Part shown: positions 27,514 through 34,865 of the stretch, in pieces
How positions within the stretch are numbered: position 1 is the stretch's first letter
Layout: the number at the start of each line of letters is the position of its first letter
From: DATBRC01 sp036560485
GTDB lineage: Bacteria > Pseudomonadota > Gammaproteobacteria > Burkholderiales > Burkholderiaceae_D
Assembly (NCBI GenBank): GCA_036560485.1
Contig: DATBRC010000053.1
Location: 124,001-188,000 of the forward strand
Reading direction: 5' to 3'
DNA length: 64,000 nucleotides
Made by a program: the position numbers and the translations under genes
The notes under the pieces: generated by a model
What the model saw: only the letters and a program-made list of their open reading frames with translations
What the model was told of the DNA's origin: nothing
Database searches by the model: none

Positions 27514-28116
27514 ATGTCCGACCAATTCACTATTGATCCAGCGGGTTGGTGCAATGAGGTGTTGCATACGCCTTCTCCCAATTTTGATGTGCGGCCAGAT
27601 CCGACTACCATTGATTTGCTTGTTATACACAACATCAGCCTTCCACCCGGGCAGTTCGGCGGTCCATTTATCGCAGATTTGTTCAGCAATCGTTTGAATT
27701 ACGAAGCGGATCCTTATTTCGATCAGTTACGTTCATTGCGTGTTTCATCCCATTTTTTAATTCGCCGCGATGGAAGCATTGTGCAATTTGTTTCTGCTAA
27801 TAATCGGGCATGGCATGCCGGGATATCGTCTTTTTGCGGGCGTGAACGTTGTAATAACTTTTCAATCGGCATCGAATTGGAGGGAACCGATTTCACTCCA
27901 TTCGAGCCAACTCAATATGCAACATTGGGAAAGCTTACCCATGCGTTGCAACGCCGCTATCCGTTGAAGTCTGTGGCTGGGCATGAACATATAGCGCCAG
28001 GGAGAAAGACCGATCCCGGCCCATTTTTTGACTGGACTTGCTATCAAGAAGTGTGGCGTAAACAGGGCATGCTAATGCCGCACTACGGCCAGCTGATCTT
28101 TCCGGATTTAAAGTAA
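27514..28116 (+). CDS. ampD: AmpD, 1,6-anhydro-N-acetylmuramyl-L-alanine amidase
   Basis: Cytoplasmic zinc amidase of cell-wall recycling; its loss induces AmpC beta-lactamase in species with AmpR. The 200-residue protein has zinc ligands His39, His157 and Asp167 and the conserved GIELEGTD and GHEHIAPGRKTDPG motifs. It starts one base after the pilR stop; a GTG at 27499 inside pilR is an alternative. No signal peptide, consistent with AmpD rather than periplasmic AmiD. Confidence 0.95.
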   Translation: MSDQFTIDPAGWCNEVLHTPSPNFDVRPDPTTIDLLVIHNISLPPGQFGGPFIADLFSNRLNYEADPYFDQLRSLRVSSHFLIRRDGSIVQFVSANNRAWHAGISSFCGRERCNNFSIGIELEGTDFTPFEPTQYATLGKLTHALQRRYPLKSVAGHEHIAPGRKTDPGPFFDWTCYQEVWRKQGMLMPHYGQLIFPDLK

Positions 28117-28179
28117 GACCTTCTTCCGCTGTCAATCGCAATGCAGCAAAAAAATGTCGTAAATTAGTATAAAAAGATA

Positions 28180-28208
28180 TTGCATCCTCGCCGGTCAGGC
28201 ACTAGAAT
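28180..28208 (+). promoter_or_regulatory. Candidate sigma-70 promoter of nrdAB
   Basis: TTGCAT (28180-28185), a 17-bp spacer and TAGAAT (28203-28208). The -10 box lies inside the upstream NrdR box, as expected for a repressed nrd promoter. Predicted leader to the nrdA GTG is about 290 nt. Confidence 0.65.
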
Positions 28209-28245
28209 TAGTCTCAATCGCAATTCAAACCACTATATATAGTGT
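28199..28245. promoter_or_regulatory. Tandem NrdR boxes upstream of nrdA
   Basis: Box 2 (28230-28245), CCACTATATATAGTGT, matches the known NrdR consensus ACACWAWATATWGTGT at 15 of 16 positions and has a perfect 14-bp palindromic core. Box 1 (28199-28214), GCACTAGAATTAGTCT, matches 11 of 16. They are offset by exactly 31 bp, the three-turn spacing typical of paired NrdR boxes. nrdR itself is not in the window. Confidence 0.88.
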
Positions 28246-28323
28246 GCGAGTAATGAATCATGTTTTTCACATTAAGGCTGTTTATAGTCCCCTGTTTTAA
28301 AACAAATGTTGTGATGTTGTACG

Positions 28324-28341
28324 GGGTCTGTAACCAGACCC
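28324..28341 (+). promoter_or_regulatory. Hairpin in the nrdA leader
   Basis: GGGTCTG-TAAC-CAGACCC is a perfect 7-bp stem with a four-base loop, about 165 bp upstream of the nrdA start. No U-tract follows, so it is not a terminator. The rest of the leader (28246-28507) shows no gene or recognisable riboswitch. Confidence 0.5.
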
Positions 28342-28507
28342 ATCTAAATTGAAGCGTGTTTGGCATAAGGTTTCCGGTGTGCGAATGCGCTTCAAAATAT
28401 AAACAAGTAAGTAATAGAAAATCCGCGTGAATGTTCAGCATATAGGGCGTTCGCACAACAACCATAAGTGGCAGATAACTGCCGGTATTACAGTCCTAGG
28501 AGGCGAA

Positions 28508-31426
28508 GTGCACACAAACCAAGAAATTTCCGCAAAATCTCCCACCGAATTCGGTGTTGTCCCTCCGCTTGCAAGTGCTTCTTCTGCGCCAAGTAGCGTA
28601 GCTGTGGGTTTAAGTGACTACCGAATCATTCGCCGTAATGGCGCAGTGGTGGGTTTTGAGCCTTCAAAAATTTCGATCGCGGTAACCAAGGCATTCCTGG
28701 CCGTCAATGGTGGCCAAGGTGCGGCATCCGCGCGCGTGCGCGAGTTGGTAGAACAGTTGACCGCCAATGTGGTGTCGGCGCTGGTGCGTCGTCAACCTGC
28801 CGGCGGCACCTTTCATATAGAAGACATCCAGGATCAAGTCGAACTGTCGTTGATGCGTTCCGGCGAACATGATGTAGCACGTGCCTATGTGTTGTACCGT
28901 GCCAAGCGCATGGAGGAGCGCGCACAGCAACAGGCAACCAAGGCTGCGCCTGAAGCAACACCGCAATTACATGTGCTCGAAGATGGTCACAGCCGTTTGC
29001 TGGACATGAATCAAGTGCGTGACTTGATTTCCGCAGCTTGCGTAGGCCTTGAAAAGCATGTCGACGCGGATGCAATTTTGTCTGAAACAGTGAAAAACCT
29101 GTACGACGGCGTGCCGGTTGAAGAATTGCACAAGTCTGCGATCTTGGCAGCACGTGCGTTGATGGAAAAAGATCCCGCCTACAGCACGGTTACTGCCCGT
29201 TTGCTGATGCATACGATTCGTAAAGAAGTGTTTGGCAAGGAAGTCGCACAGAATGATGCGCCGGCACAGTATCTGGAATATTTCCCGAAATTCATCAAGA
29301 AGGGCATTGAGTCTGAGCTGCTGGATGCCAAGTTGGGTCAGTTTGACTTGAAAAAGTTGGCGGATGCGCTGATTCCTGAGCGCGATTTGCAATTCGGCTA
29401 CCTGGGTCTGCAAACTTTGTATGACCGCTATTTCCTGCACGTTCGCGGTACCCGTATCGAAATGCCGCAAGCGTTTTACATGCGGGTCGCGATGGGATTG
29501 GCATTGGGCGAAATCGACCGCGAAGCACGCGCGATCGAGTTCTACAATTTGCTGTCCAGTTTTGACTTCATGAGTTCGACCCCGACGCTGTTCAATTCCG
29601 GCACGCTACGTTCGCAATTGTCTTCTTGCTATCTGACCACCGTGGCAGATGAGCTTGACGGTATTTACGAAGCGATCAAGGAAAACGCATTGCTGGCTAA
29701 ATATGCCGGCGGTTTGGGCAACGACTGGACGCCGGTTCGTTCTCTCGGTGCGCACATCAAAGGCACTAACGGCAAGTCGCAAGGCGTGGTCCCGTTCCTC
29801 AAGGTAGTCAACGATACTGCCGTTGCAGTCAACCAAGGCGGCAAACGCAAGGGTGCAGTCTGCGCGTATCTGGAAACCTGGCACATGGATATCGAGGAAT
29901 TCCTCGATTTACGCAAGAACACCGGCGATGACCGCCGCCGTACGCACGACATGAATACCGCGAACTGGATTCCCGACCTGTTCATGAAGCGCGTGATGGA
30001 AAAAGGCGACTGGACCTTGTTCTCGCCAAGCGACGTTCCTGACTTGCATGACAAGTTCGGACGTGCTTTCGAAGAGGCGTATACGGGTTACGAAGCAAAA
30101 GCTGCACGCGGTGAAATGCGTTTGTTCAAGACAATTCCAGCGCTGGATCTGTGGCGCAAGATGTTGTCGATGCTGTTCGAAACCGGCCATCCATGGATTA
30201 CTTTCAAGGATCCATGCAACATTCGCTCGCCGCAACAGCACGTTGGCGTCGTACATAGCTCCAACTTGTGCACCGAAATTACGTTGAACACCAATGAATC
30301 CGAAATCGCCGTGTGTAACCTCGGTTCGGTCAATCTGCCTGCTCATATGAAAGATGGCAAGCTGGATCAAGCCAAGCTGCAAAAAACCATTCGCACAGCG
30401 ATGCGCATGCTGGACAATGTGATCGACATCAACTATTACGCGGTCAAGAAAGCACGCGATTCCAACTTGCGTCACCGTCCGGTTGGTCTCGGCATCATGG
30501 GTTTCCAGGATTGCCTGCATTTGATGCGGATACCGTATGCATCGATGGGCGCAGTGGAATTTGCCGATCGTTCGATGGAAGCGGTTTGCTATTACGCGTA
30601 CCAGGCTTCCACTGAATTGGCTGAAGAGCGCGGTCGCTATAGTTCTTACCGTGGTTCGCTGTGGGACCGTGGCATCTTGCCGCAGGACTCGCTCAAATTG
30701 CTGGCCGAAGAGCGCGGCGGCTATCTCGAGTGTGACACGACTGAAACGATGGATTGGGCGTCATTGCGCAACCGCATCAAAGAGCACGGCATGCGCAATT
30801 CGAACTGCGTTGCGATCGCACCGACCGCAACGATTTCCAACATCATTGGCGTTGCTGCCTGTATCGAGCCGACTTACCAGAACTTGTATGTGAAGTCGAA
30901 CCTGTCAGGCGAATTTACCGAAATCAATGAATACCTGGTGCGTGATTTGAAAGCGCGCGGTCTGTGGGATGAGGTGATGATCTCCGACCTCAAGTATTTT
31001 GACGGTAGCCTGGCCAAGATCGATCGCATTCCGCAAGACTTGCGTGACCTCTATGCCACCGCTTTTGAAGTTGAGCCTTCCTGGCTGGTTGAGGCAGCAT
31101 CGCGTCGTCAAAAGTGGATTGATCAGGCGCAATCGCTCAATATCTACATGGCTGGCGCATCCGGCAAGAAGCTCGATGAGACCTATAAACTGGCTTGGCT
31201 GCGCGGTTTGAAGACGACTTATTATCTGCGCACGATTGGTGCAACCCACACGGAAAAATCAACTTCCAAAACAGGCGCGTTGAATGCGGTGTCAGCCGAT
31301 GGCGGTCTCACTGGCGGCGCAAGCGCAAGCAGCTTTGCAGCAGCATCATCCGACGACGTCGCTGGGCCTGCCTGTATGCTGCGTCCGGGCGATCCTGGAT
31401 TTGAAGAGTGTGAGGCATGTCAATAA
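28508..31426 (+). CDS. nrdA: NrdA, class Ia ribonucleotide reductase alpha subunit
   Basis: Reduces ribonucleoside diphosphates to deoxy forms with the radical supplied by NrdB. The start is GTG 28508, preceded by a full AGGAGG at 28498-28503; an in-frame ATG at 28427 lies in the leader and lacks such a site. At 972 residues it is longer than E. coli NrdA because the N-terminus seems to hold two ATP-cone domains (IIRRNGAVVGFEPSKISIAV, then a region after LHVLEDGHSRLLDMNQVRD). The active site shows SSCYL, NLCTE and AVCNLGSVNL; the C-terminal redox cysteines are in ECEACQ. Confidence 0.96.
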   Translation: MHTNQEISAKSPTEFGVVPPLASASSAPSSVAVGLSDYRIIRRNGAVVGFEPSKISIAVTKAFLAVNGGQGAASARVRELVEQLTANVVSALVRRQPAGGTFHIEDIQDQVELSLMRSGEHDVARAYVLYRAKRMEERAQQQATKAAPEATPQLHVLEDGHSRLLDMNQVRDLISAACVGLEKHVDADAILSETVKNLYDGVPVEELHKSAILAARALMEKDPAYSTVTARLLMHTIRKEVFGKEVAQNDAPAQYLEYFPKFIKKGIESELLDAKLGQFDLKKLADALIPERDLQFGYLGLQTLYDRYFLHVRGTRIEMPQAFYMRVAMGLALGEIDREARAIEFYNLLSSFDFMSSTPTLFNSGTLRSQLSSCYLTTVADELDGIYEAIKENALLAKYAGGLGNDWTPVRSLGAHIKGTNGKSQGVVPFLKVVNDTAVAVNQGGKRKGAVCAYLETWHMDIEEFLDLRKNTGDDRRRTHDMNTANWIPDLFMKRVMEKGDWTLFSPSDVPDLHDKFGRAFEEAYTGYEAKAARGEMRLFKTIPALDLWRKMLSMLFETGHPWITFKDPCNIRSPQQHVGVVHSSNLCTEITLNTNESEIAVCNLGSVNLPAHMKDGKLDQAKLQKTIRTAMRMLDNVIDINYYAVKKARDSNLRHRPVGLGIMGFQDCLHLMRIPYASMGAVEFADRSMEAVCYYAYQASTELAEERGRYSSYRGSLWDRGILPQDSLKLLAEERGGYLECDTTETMDWASLRNRIKEHGMRNSNCVAIAPTATISNIIGVAACIEPTYQNLYVKSNLSGEFTEINEYLVRDLKARGLWDEVMISDLKYFDGSLAKIDRIPQDLRDLYATAFEVEPSWLVEAASRRQKWIDQAQSLNIYMAGASGKKLDETYKLAWLRGLKTTYYLRTIGATHTEKSTSKTGALNAVSADGGLTGGASASSFAAASSDDVAGPACMLRPGDPGFEECEACQ

Positions 31427-31448
31427 GCATTTTTGACAATCGTTCATG

Positions 31449-31479
31449 ATCGGACATGAGTGCAGCATTCATGTCCGAT
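31449..31479 (+). promoter_or_regulatory. Strong intercistronic hairpin between nrdA and nrdB
   Basis: ATCGGACATGA (31449-31459) and TCATGTCCGAT (31469-31479) form a perfect 11-bp stem around a nine-base loop. No U-run follows. It could protect the nrdA 3' end, set the nrdA:nrdB ratio or act as a processing site. Confidence 0.65.
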
Positions 31480-31533
31480 AGATCTTAAAAATATAAACTT
31501 GAGAACACCTCAGGACACGAAAAGGAATTAACC

Positions 31534-32730
31534 ATGCTTAGTTGGGATGAAGAAGCTACCCCTGCCGTAAAATCTGCACAGGTACCGCAGTCAAATGTTG
31601 AGCCAAGATTAGAGTCGGTCCAAACCACTCCAGCCGCGCGCGCACAATTCAGTGATGTTGCATTGCATCCAGCGCTGGTCAGCAAACCGGAAGCGGCAGA
31701 CGCTGGCACAACACGCCGCATGAATGCCGCTGACAAGCGCATTATCAACGGTCAAACCGATGTCAACCAGTTGGTACCATTCAAGTACAAATGGGCCTGG
31801 GATAAATATCTGGCTGGCTGCGCCAACCACTGGATGCCGCAGGAAATCAACATGCAGCGCGACATTGAACTCTGGAAGAACCCGAATGGTCTTACGGAGG
31901 ATGAGCGTCGTTTGGTCAAGCGCAATCTGGGCTTCTTCGTGACCGCCGATTCCCTCGCCGCCAACAATATCGTGCTGGGAACCTATCGCCACATCACGGC
32001 ACCGGAATGCCGTCAGTATCTGCTGCGTCAGGCATTTGAAGAGGCAATTCATACCCATGCCTATCAGTACATCGTTGAGTCGCTTGGTCTGGACGAGGGC
32101 GAAATTTTCAATGCGTACAATGAAGTCGCCTCAATTCGCGACAAAGATCAATTCCTGATCCCGTTCATCGATACGCTGACCGATCCGCACTTTACGACCG
32201 GTACTACCGAGAATGACCAGAAACTGCTGAAGTCCCTGATCGTATTCGCATGCTTGATGGAAGGATTGTTCTTCTATGTCGGCTTCACACAGATCCTGGC
32301 TCTCGGACGCCAAAACAAGATGATGGGTGCTGCGGAGCAGTATCAATACATCTTGCGTGATGAGTCGATGCATTGCAACTTCGGGATCGATTTGATCAAC
32401 TCGATCAAAATGGAAAACCCGCATTTGTGGACGCCGGAATTCCGCGAGGAGATCAAGGCGCTATTCTTCCGTGCGGTAGAGCTGGAATATCGTTACGCAG
32501 AAGATACGATGCCGCGCGGCGTGCTCGGCTTGAATGCGCCTATGTTCAAGGGCTATCTGCGATTTATCGCGAACCGTCGCGCACAGCAAATCGGGCTGGA
32601 TACCTTATTCGCGCAGGAAGAAAATCCATTTCCTTGGATGAGCGAGATGATCGACTTGAAAAAAGAGCGCAACTTCTTTGAGACCCGCGTGATCGAGTAT
32701 CAAACAGGCGGCGCGCTGAACTGGGAGTGA
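31534..32730 (+). CDS. nrdB: NrdB, class Ia ribonucleotide reductase beta subunit
   Basis: Diiron protein that generates the tyrosyl radical used by NrdA. The 398 residues include a variable N-terminal extension of about 65 residues. Metal ligands include Asp139 (TADSL), Glu170 and His173, and the radical tyrosine is Tyr177 (EAIHTHAY), four residues after the histidine as in E. coli. The overall sequence is closer to the chlamydial R2 framework (LLRQAFEEA, YQYILRDE, NPFPWMSE) but keeps the Tyr that chlamydial class Ic proteins have replaced with Phe. The start is preceded by AAGGAA. Confidence 0.97.
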   Translation: MLSWDEEATPAVKSAQVPQSNVEPRLESVQTTPAARAQFSDVALHPALVSKPEAADAGTTRRMNAADKRIINGQTDVNQLVPFKYKWAWDKYLAGCANHWMPQEINMQRDIELWKNPNGLTEDERRLVKRNLGFFVTADSLAANNIVLGTYRHITAPECRQYLLRQAFEEAIHTHAYQYIVESLGLDEGEIFNAYNEVASIRDKDQFLIPFIDTLTDPHFTTGTTENDQKLLKSLIVFACLMEGLFFYVGFTQILALGRQNKMMGAAEQYQYILRDESMHCNFGIDLINSIKMENPHLWTPEFREEIKALFFRAVELEYRYAEDTMPRGVLGLNAPMFKGYLRFIANRRAQQIGLDTLFAQEENPFPWMSEMIDLKKERNFFETRVIEYQTGGALNWE

Positions 32731-32746
32731 GTGATGAGTGTGGTCG

Positions 32747-32780
32747 GCGCATGCGAAAATTTTTTATGCATCGCATGCGT
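32747..32780 (+). repeat. Hairpin just after nrdB
   Basis: The octamer CGCATGCG occurs at 32748-32755 and again at 32772-32779. Because it is self-complementary, the two copies can pair into a 10-bp stem (with flanking G-U and A-T pairs) around a T-rich loop. It starts 17 bp after the nrdB stop. It lacks a 3' U-tract and may stabilise the mRNA end. Confidence 0.5.
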
Positions 32781-33078
32781 TGACCTCTCGCTGTTTGCAT
32801 TCAGTGTGACTAATTTGCATCGCTCTTGATATCTATCTAGGTTTTTTGATTAAATTTTCTTGCGAAATTTTTTGCATAGTCTCATAATCGGGTCACTGTC
32901 AAGAGCGTTATAAAAAAAATTCGAAGTTCTGCGACAAAACGAATTTAGTCACCGCGGTCTTGTGAAGCTTGGATTGAGCTGGATAAAAAGACGCAGGTGC
33001 ATAGAGGAAGTAGACTCAGTTTATGTGCATCAGTTGCGACACGTTTGACACGCAACAGAGCCTCAGTAAAAGTTGAAA

Positions 33079-33313
33079 TGATCTGAGATGGCCGTACGAC
33101 TTTTGTCGATCGATGTTTTATTTGTCGGTGGTTGCACAAGTAGATAAGCTGAAAATCATCAAAGTTGAAGAAGTAATTTAAGAGATATAGCGTCATCATA
33201 AGATGGCGCAAAACTGGAAGGCACTAACCAAGTTAATGGATAGTAGAAAACCAAGTCGATCTATTTTGTCTAAGCCGCCGCACCTGATCTTGTCGGGTAA
33301 GGCGGCTTTTTCT
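33079..33313 (+). ncRNA. Candidate small RNA between nrdB and the H1-like gene
   Basis: A consensus -35 TTGACA (33045-33050), 16-bp spacer and TAAAAG (33067-33072) could start a transcript near 33079. The -35 sits inside an inverted repeat (GTTGCG 33033-33038 / CGCAAC 33051-33056). Downstream is a hairpin GCGTCATC-ATAA-GATGGCGC (33190-33209) and a strong intrinsic terminator at 33272. No convincing protein is encoded. An alternative promoter is TTGCGA-17-CATAAT at 32860-32888. Equally, the terminator may simply end a long nrdAB 3' region. Confidence 0.3.
33272..33313 (+). terminator. Strong intrinsic terminator downstream of nrdAB
   Basis: AAGCCGCC (33272-33279) pairs with GGCGGCTT (33301-33308), with an inner ACCTGA/TCGGGT stem, followed by a T-rich run TTTTTCTTT. 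It reads on the plus strand and is 540 bp beyond the nrdB stop. Confidence 0.85.
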
Positions 33314-33349
33314 TTGAAATTAGTATTGTTATATTGAAACAGTATTCCG

Positions 33350-33379
33350 ACGCTGGCATGTATCGCTAGCGTTTTTTTT
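33350..33379 (+). terminator. Second intrinsic terminator, 40 bp after the first
   Basis: ACGCTGGC and GCTAGCGT form an eight-pair stem (one G-U) around ATGTATC, followed directly by eight Ts at 33372-33379. Together with the preceding one it makes a tandem barrier to read-through. Confidence 0.75.
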
Positions 33380-33390
33380 GAGCTAAGACC

Positions 33391-33590
33391 GCAGCTTTGC
33401 TGCTTAACATGGTGGTCATGTTAACTTTTTTCGCAAAGGTTTTTGCGAATGATAAAAGGGCTAGCCCATGATGGCTGAAGTGCTGCATAAGTGAGGAGAT
33501 GCAGCAGTTCAGCTGGTGCCGAATTCATTAGCGCAAACAGTAGTTTGCTTGTGCCGATGAATAATCCACCTGGTTCATCGCGATGAACCA
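33391..33590. repeat. Array of short hairpins and palindromes upstream of the H1-like gene
   Basis: In 200 bp there are seven inverted repeats: GCAGC/GCTGC (33391-33403); TTAACATG/CATGTTAA followed by six Ts (33404-33431); TTCGCAAA/TTTGCGAA (33430-33449); GGGCTAGCCC (33458-33467); TGCTGCAT/ATGCAGCA with GAGGAG in its loop (33481-33506); GCAAAC/GTTTGC (33533-33548); and the perfect 20-bp palindrome TGGTTCATCGCGATGAACCA (33571-33590). No gene is present. It may be a structured 5' leader of the H1-like mRNA. Confidence 0.7.
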
Positions 33591-33642
33591 AGGGGGTTTC
33601 CACTAAGTAGTGATTTTTTCCATCACGTGAAGGAGAAACAAA

Positions 33643-34092
33643 ATGGCAACAGCAGCAAAAAAACCAGCAGCAAAAAAACCAGCAGCTAAGAAAGCAGCTC
33701 CTAAAAAAGCAGCAGCTAAAAAGCCAGCCGCCAAAAAAGCAGCAGCTAAAAAGCCAGCCGCCAAAAAAGCAGCAGCTAAAAAGCCAGTAGCTAAAAAAGC
33801 AGCAGCTAAAAAGCCAGTAGCTAAAAAAGCAGCAGCTAAAAAGCCAGCCGCCAAAAAAGCAGCAGCTAAAAAGCCAGCCGCTAAAAAAGCAGCAGCTAAA
33901 AAAAAGCCAGCCGCTAAAAAAGCAGCAGCTAAAAAGCCAGCCGCTAAAAAAAAGCCAGCCGCTAAAAAAAAGCCAGCCGCTAAGAAAGCAGCCCCTAAAA
34001 AGGCCGCAGCTAAGCCTGCCGCAGCACCTGTCGTAAAAACAGTGCTGACACCAGCAGCAGCTTGGCCATTTCCAACAGGCTCGCGTCCTTAA
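33643..34092 (+). CDS. Histone H1-like alanine/lysine-rich DNA-binding protein
   Basis: A 149-residue, extremely basic protein made almost wholly of KPAAKKAAAK repeats, resembling the C-terminal tail of eukaryotic histone H1 and the H1-like proteins of several betaproteobacteria and chlamydiae. It has no globular domain. The last residues, AAAWPFPTGSRP, break the repeat and look like a conserved C-terminal tag. AAGGAG lies about nine bases before the ATG. It is expected to bind DNA non-specifically and condense the nucleoid; this is inference. The shared composition with the SWIB protein at 20.7-21.1 kb is notable. Confidence 0.9.
   Translation: MATAAKKPAAKKPAAKKAAPKKAAAKKPAAKKAAAKKPAAKKAAAKKPVAKKAAAKKPVAKKAAAKKPAAKKAAAKKPAAKKAAAKKKPAAKKAAAKKPAAKKKPAAKKKPAAKKAAPKKAAAKPAAAPVVKTVLTPAAAWPFPTGSRP
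33721..33900 (+). repeat. Six tandem 30-bp coding repeats in the H1-like gene
   Basis: Six consecutive 30-bp units each encode KPAAKKAAAK or KPVAKKAAAK. Units 1, 2 and 5 are identical, units 3 and 4 are identical to each other (the PVA form), and unit 6 differs from unit 1 by a single base. Such homogeneity suggests recent duplication or gene conversion and predicts length differences between strains. Confidence 0.85.
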
Positions 34093-34136
34093 TTTTTAGG
34101 CGCACTTGGTCGCCTGAGTAATCTTCAGGCACAATA

Positions 34137-34174
34137 CCCGCTCTGTGACTTCAATGTCGCACAGCGGGTTTTTT
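34137..34174 (+). terminator. Intrinsic terminator after the H1-like gene
   Basis: CCCGCT pairs with AGCGGG, extended inwards by GTG/CAC, and is followed by six Ts. Two smaller hairpins, including AGGCG/CGCCT at 34098-34115, precede it. It separates the H1-like gene from yggT. Confidence 0.82.
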
Positions 34175-34322
34175 ATTAAAAATGGGAAATGAGCGTTGAC
34201 TACTGTCTAGTGAGTAATAAGCTGCTCGTGACTTAAATAGACTTCATTTGATACGCTACCTAATTGGGCGCGGTGCTACGATCATAATCGTATTATCATT
34301 TCTAGGCCAAAGGAAACTTACC

Positions 34323-34865
34323 GTGCTCTATAGCATTCTTACGCTGATTGTCGATACCGTTGCAAGTGTGTTGGGTGGAGTATTGTTGTTGCGATTTTGG
34401 ATGCAAGCGATACGTGTACGGCCACCACTTTCAATCTCGCAGTTTACTTATCAGTTGACTGATTGGCTGGTACTGCCAATGCGGCGCGTGTTACCCGGCG
34501 TGGGTGGATATGATTGGGCCAGTTTGGTTGGTGCTTTATTGATTGCGCTTGCCTCCATGGTGATTGATGTCGCATTAACGTTCAATTTTTCGTGGCAAAC
34601 AATCGGCTTGTTAACTCTCTTACGTATAGTCGAATGGATCTTTTACGGTTTTATAGGGTTGATATTCCTGGAGGTCATTTTCAGTTGGGTGAATCCGCAT
34701 GCGCCATTAGCTCCTTTTGTGCATGCGTTAAACGATCCATTGATGCGACCGCTTCGTCGCATCATCCCATTAATCGGCAACATTGATTTGACACCGCTGG
34801 TTGCGCTTATCTTGTTACGGATTGCATTGCAACTTGTGTCGGAGTTGTTGACTCGTTTGGCATGA
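34323..34865 (+). CDS. yggT: YggT-family integral membrane protein
   Basis: A 180-residue membrane protein with two YggT repeats, each carrying a conserved polar stretch (TDWLVLPMRRVLPG near 49-62 and NDPLMRPLRRIIP in the second half). About four hydrophobic segments. The GTG at 34323 is chosen because AAGGA lies eight bases upstream and homologues start here; the frame runs further upstream to 34248. Overlaps yggU by four bases. Suggested roles in osmotic stress or membrane protein assembly are unsettled. Confidence 0.88.
   Translation: MLYSILTLIVDTVASVLGGVLLLRFWMQAIRVRPPLSISQFTYQLTDWLVLPMRRVLPGVGGYDWASLVGALLIALASMVIDVALTFNFSWQTIGLLTLLRIVEWIFYGFIGLIFLEVIFSWVNPHAPLAPFVHALNDPLMRPLRRIIPLIGNIDLTPLVALILLRIALQLVSELLTRLA

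Noticed and set aside
28427..28507. Upstream in-frame ATG that would extend NrdA by 27 residues
   Set aside because: The downstream GTG has a full AGGAGG site; the extension has none and does not look like NrdA sequence.
28246..28507. Possible cobalamin riboswitch in the nrdA leader
   Set aside because: No B12-box-like sequence was seen, and class Ia reductase does not need B12; only a simple hairpin is visible.
33203..33337. Short basic open frame (MAQNWKALTKLMDSRKPSR...) running through the terminator
   Set aside because: It lacks a ribosome binding site and its second half is the terminator hairpin, so translation is unlikely.
33643..34092. Repetitive stretch that could be mistaken for a CRISPR or minisatellite
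   Set aside because: The 30-bp units are contiguous without spacers, stay in frame and encode a coherent basic protein with a distinct C-terminus.
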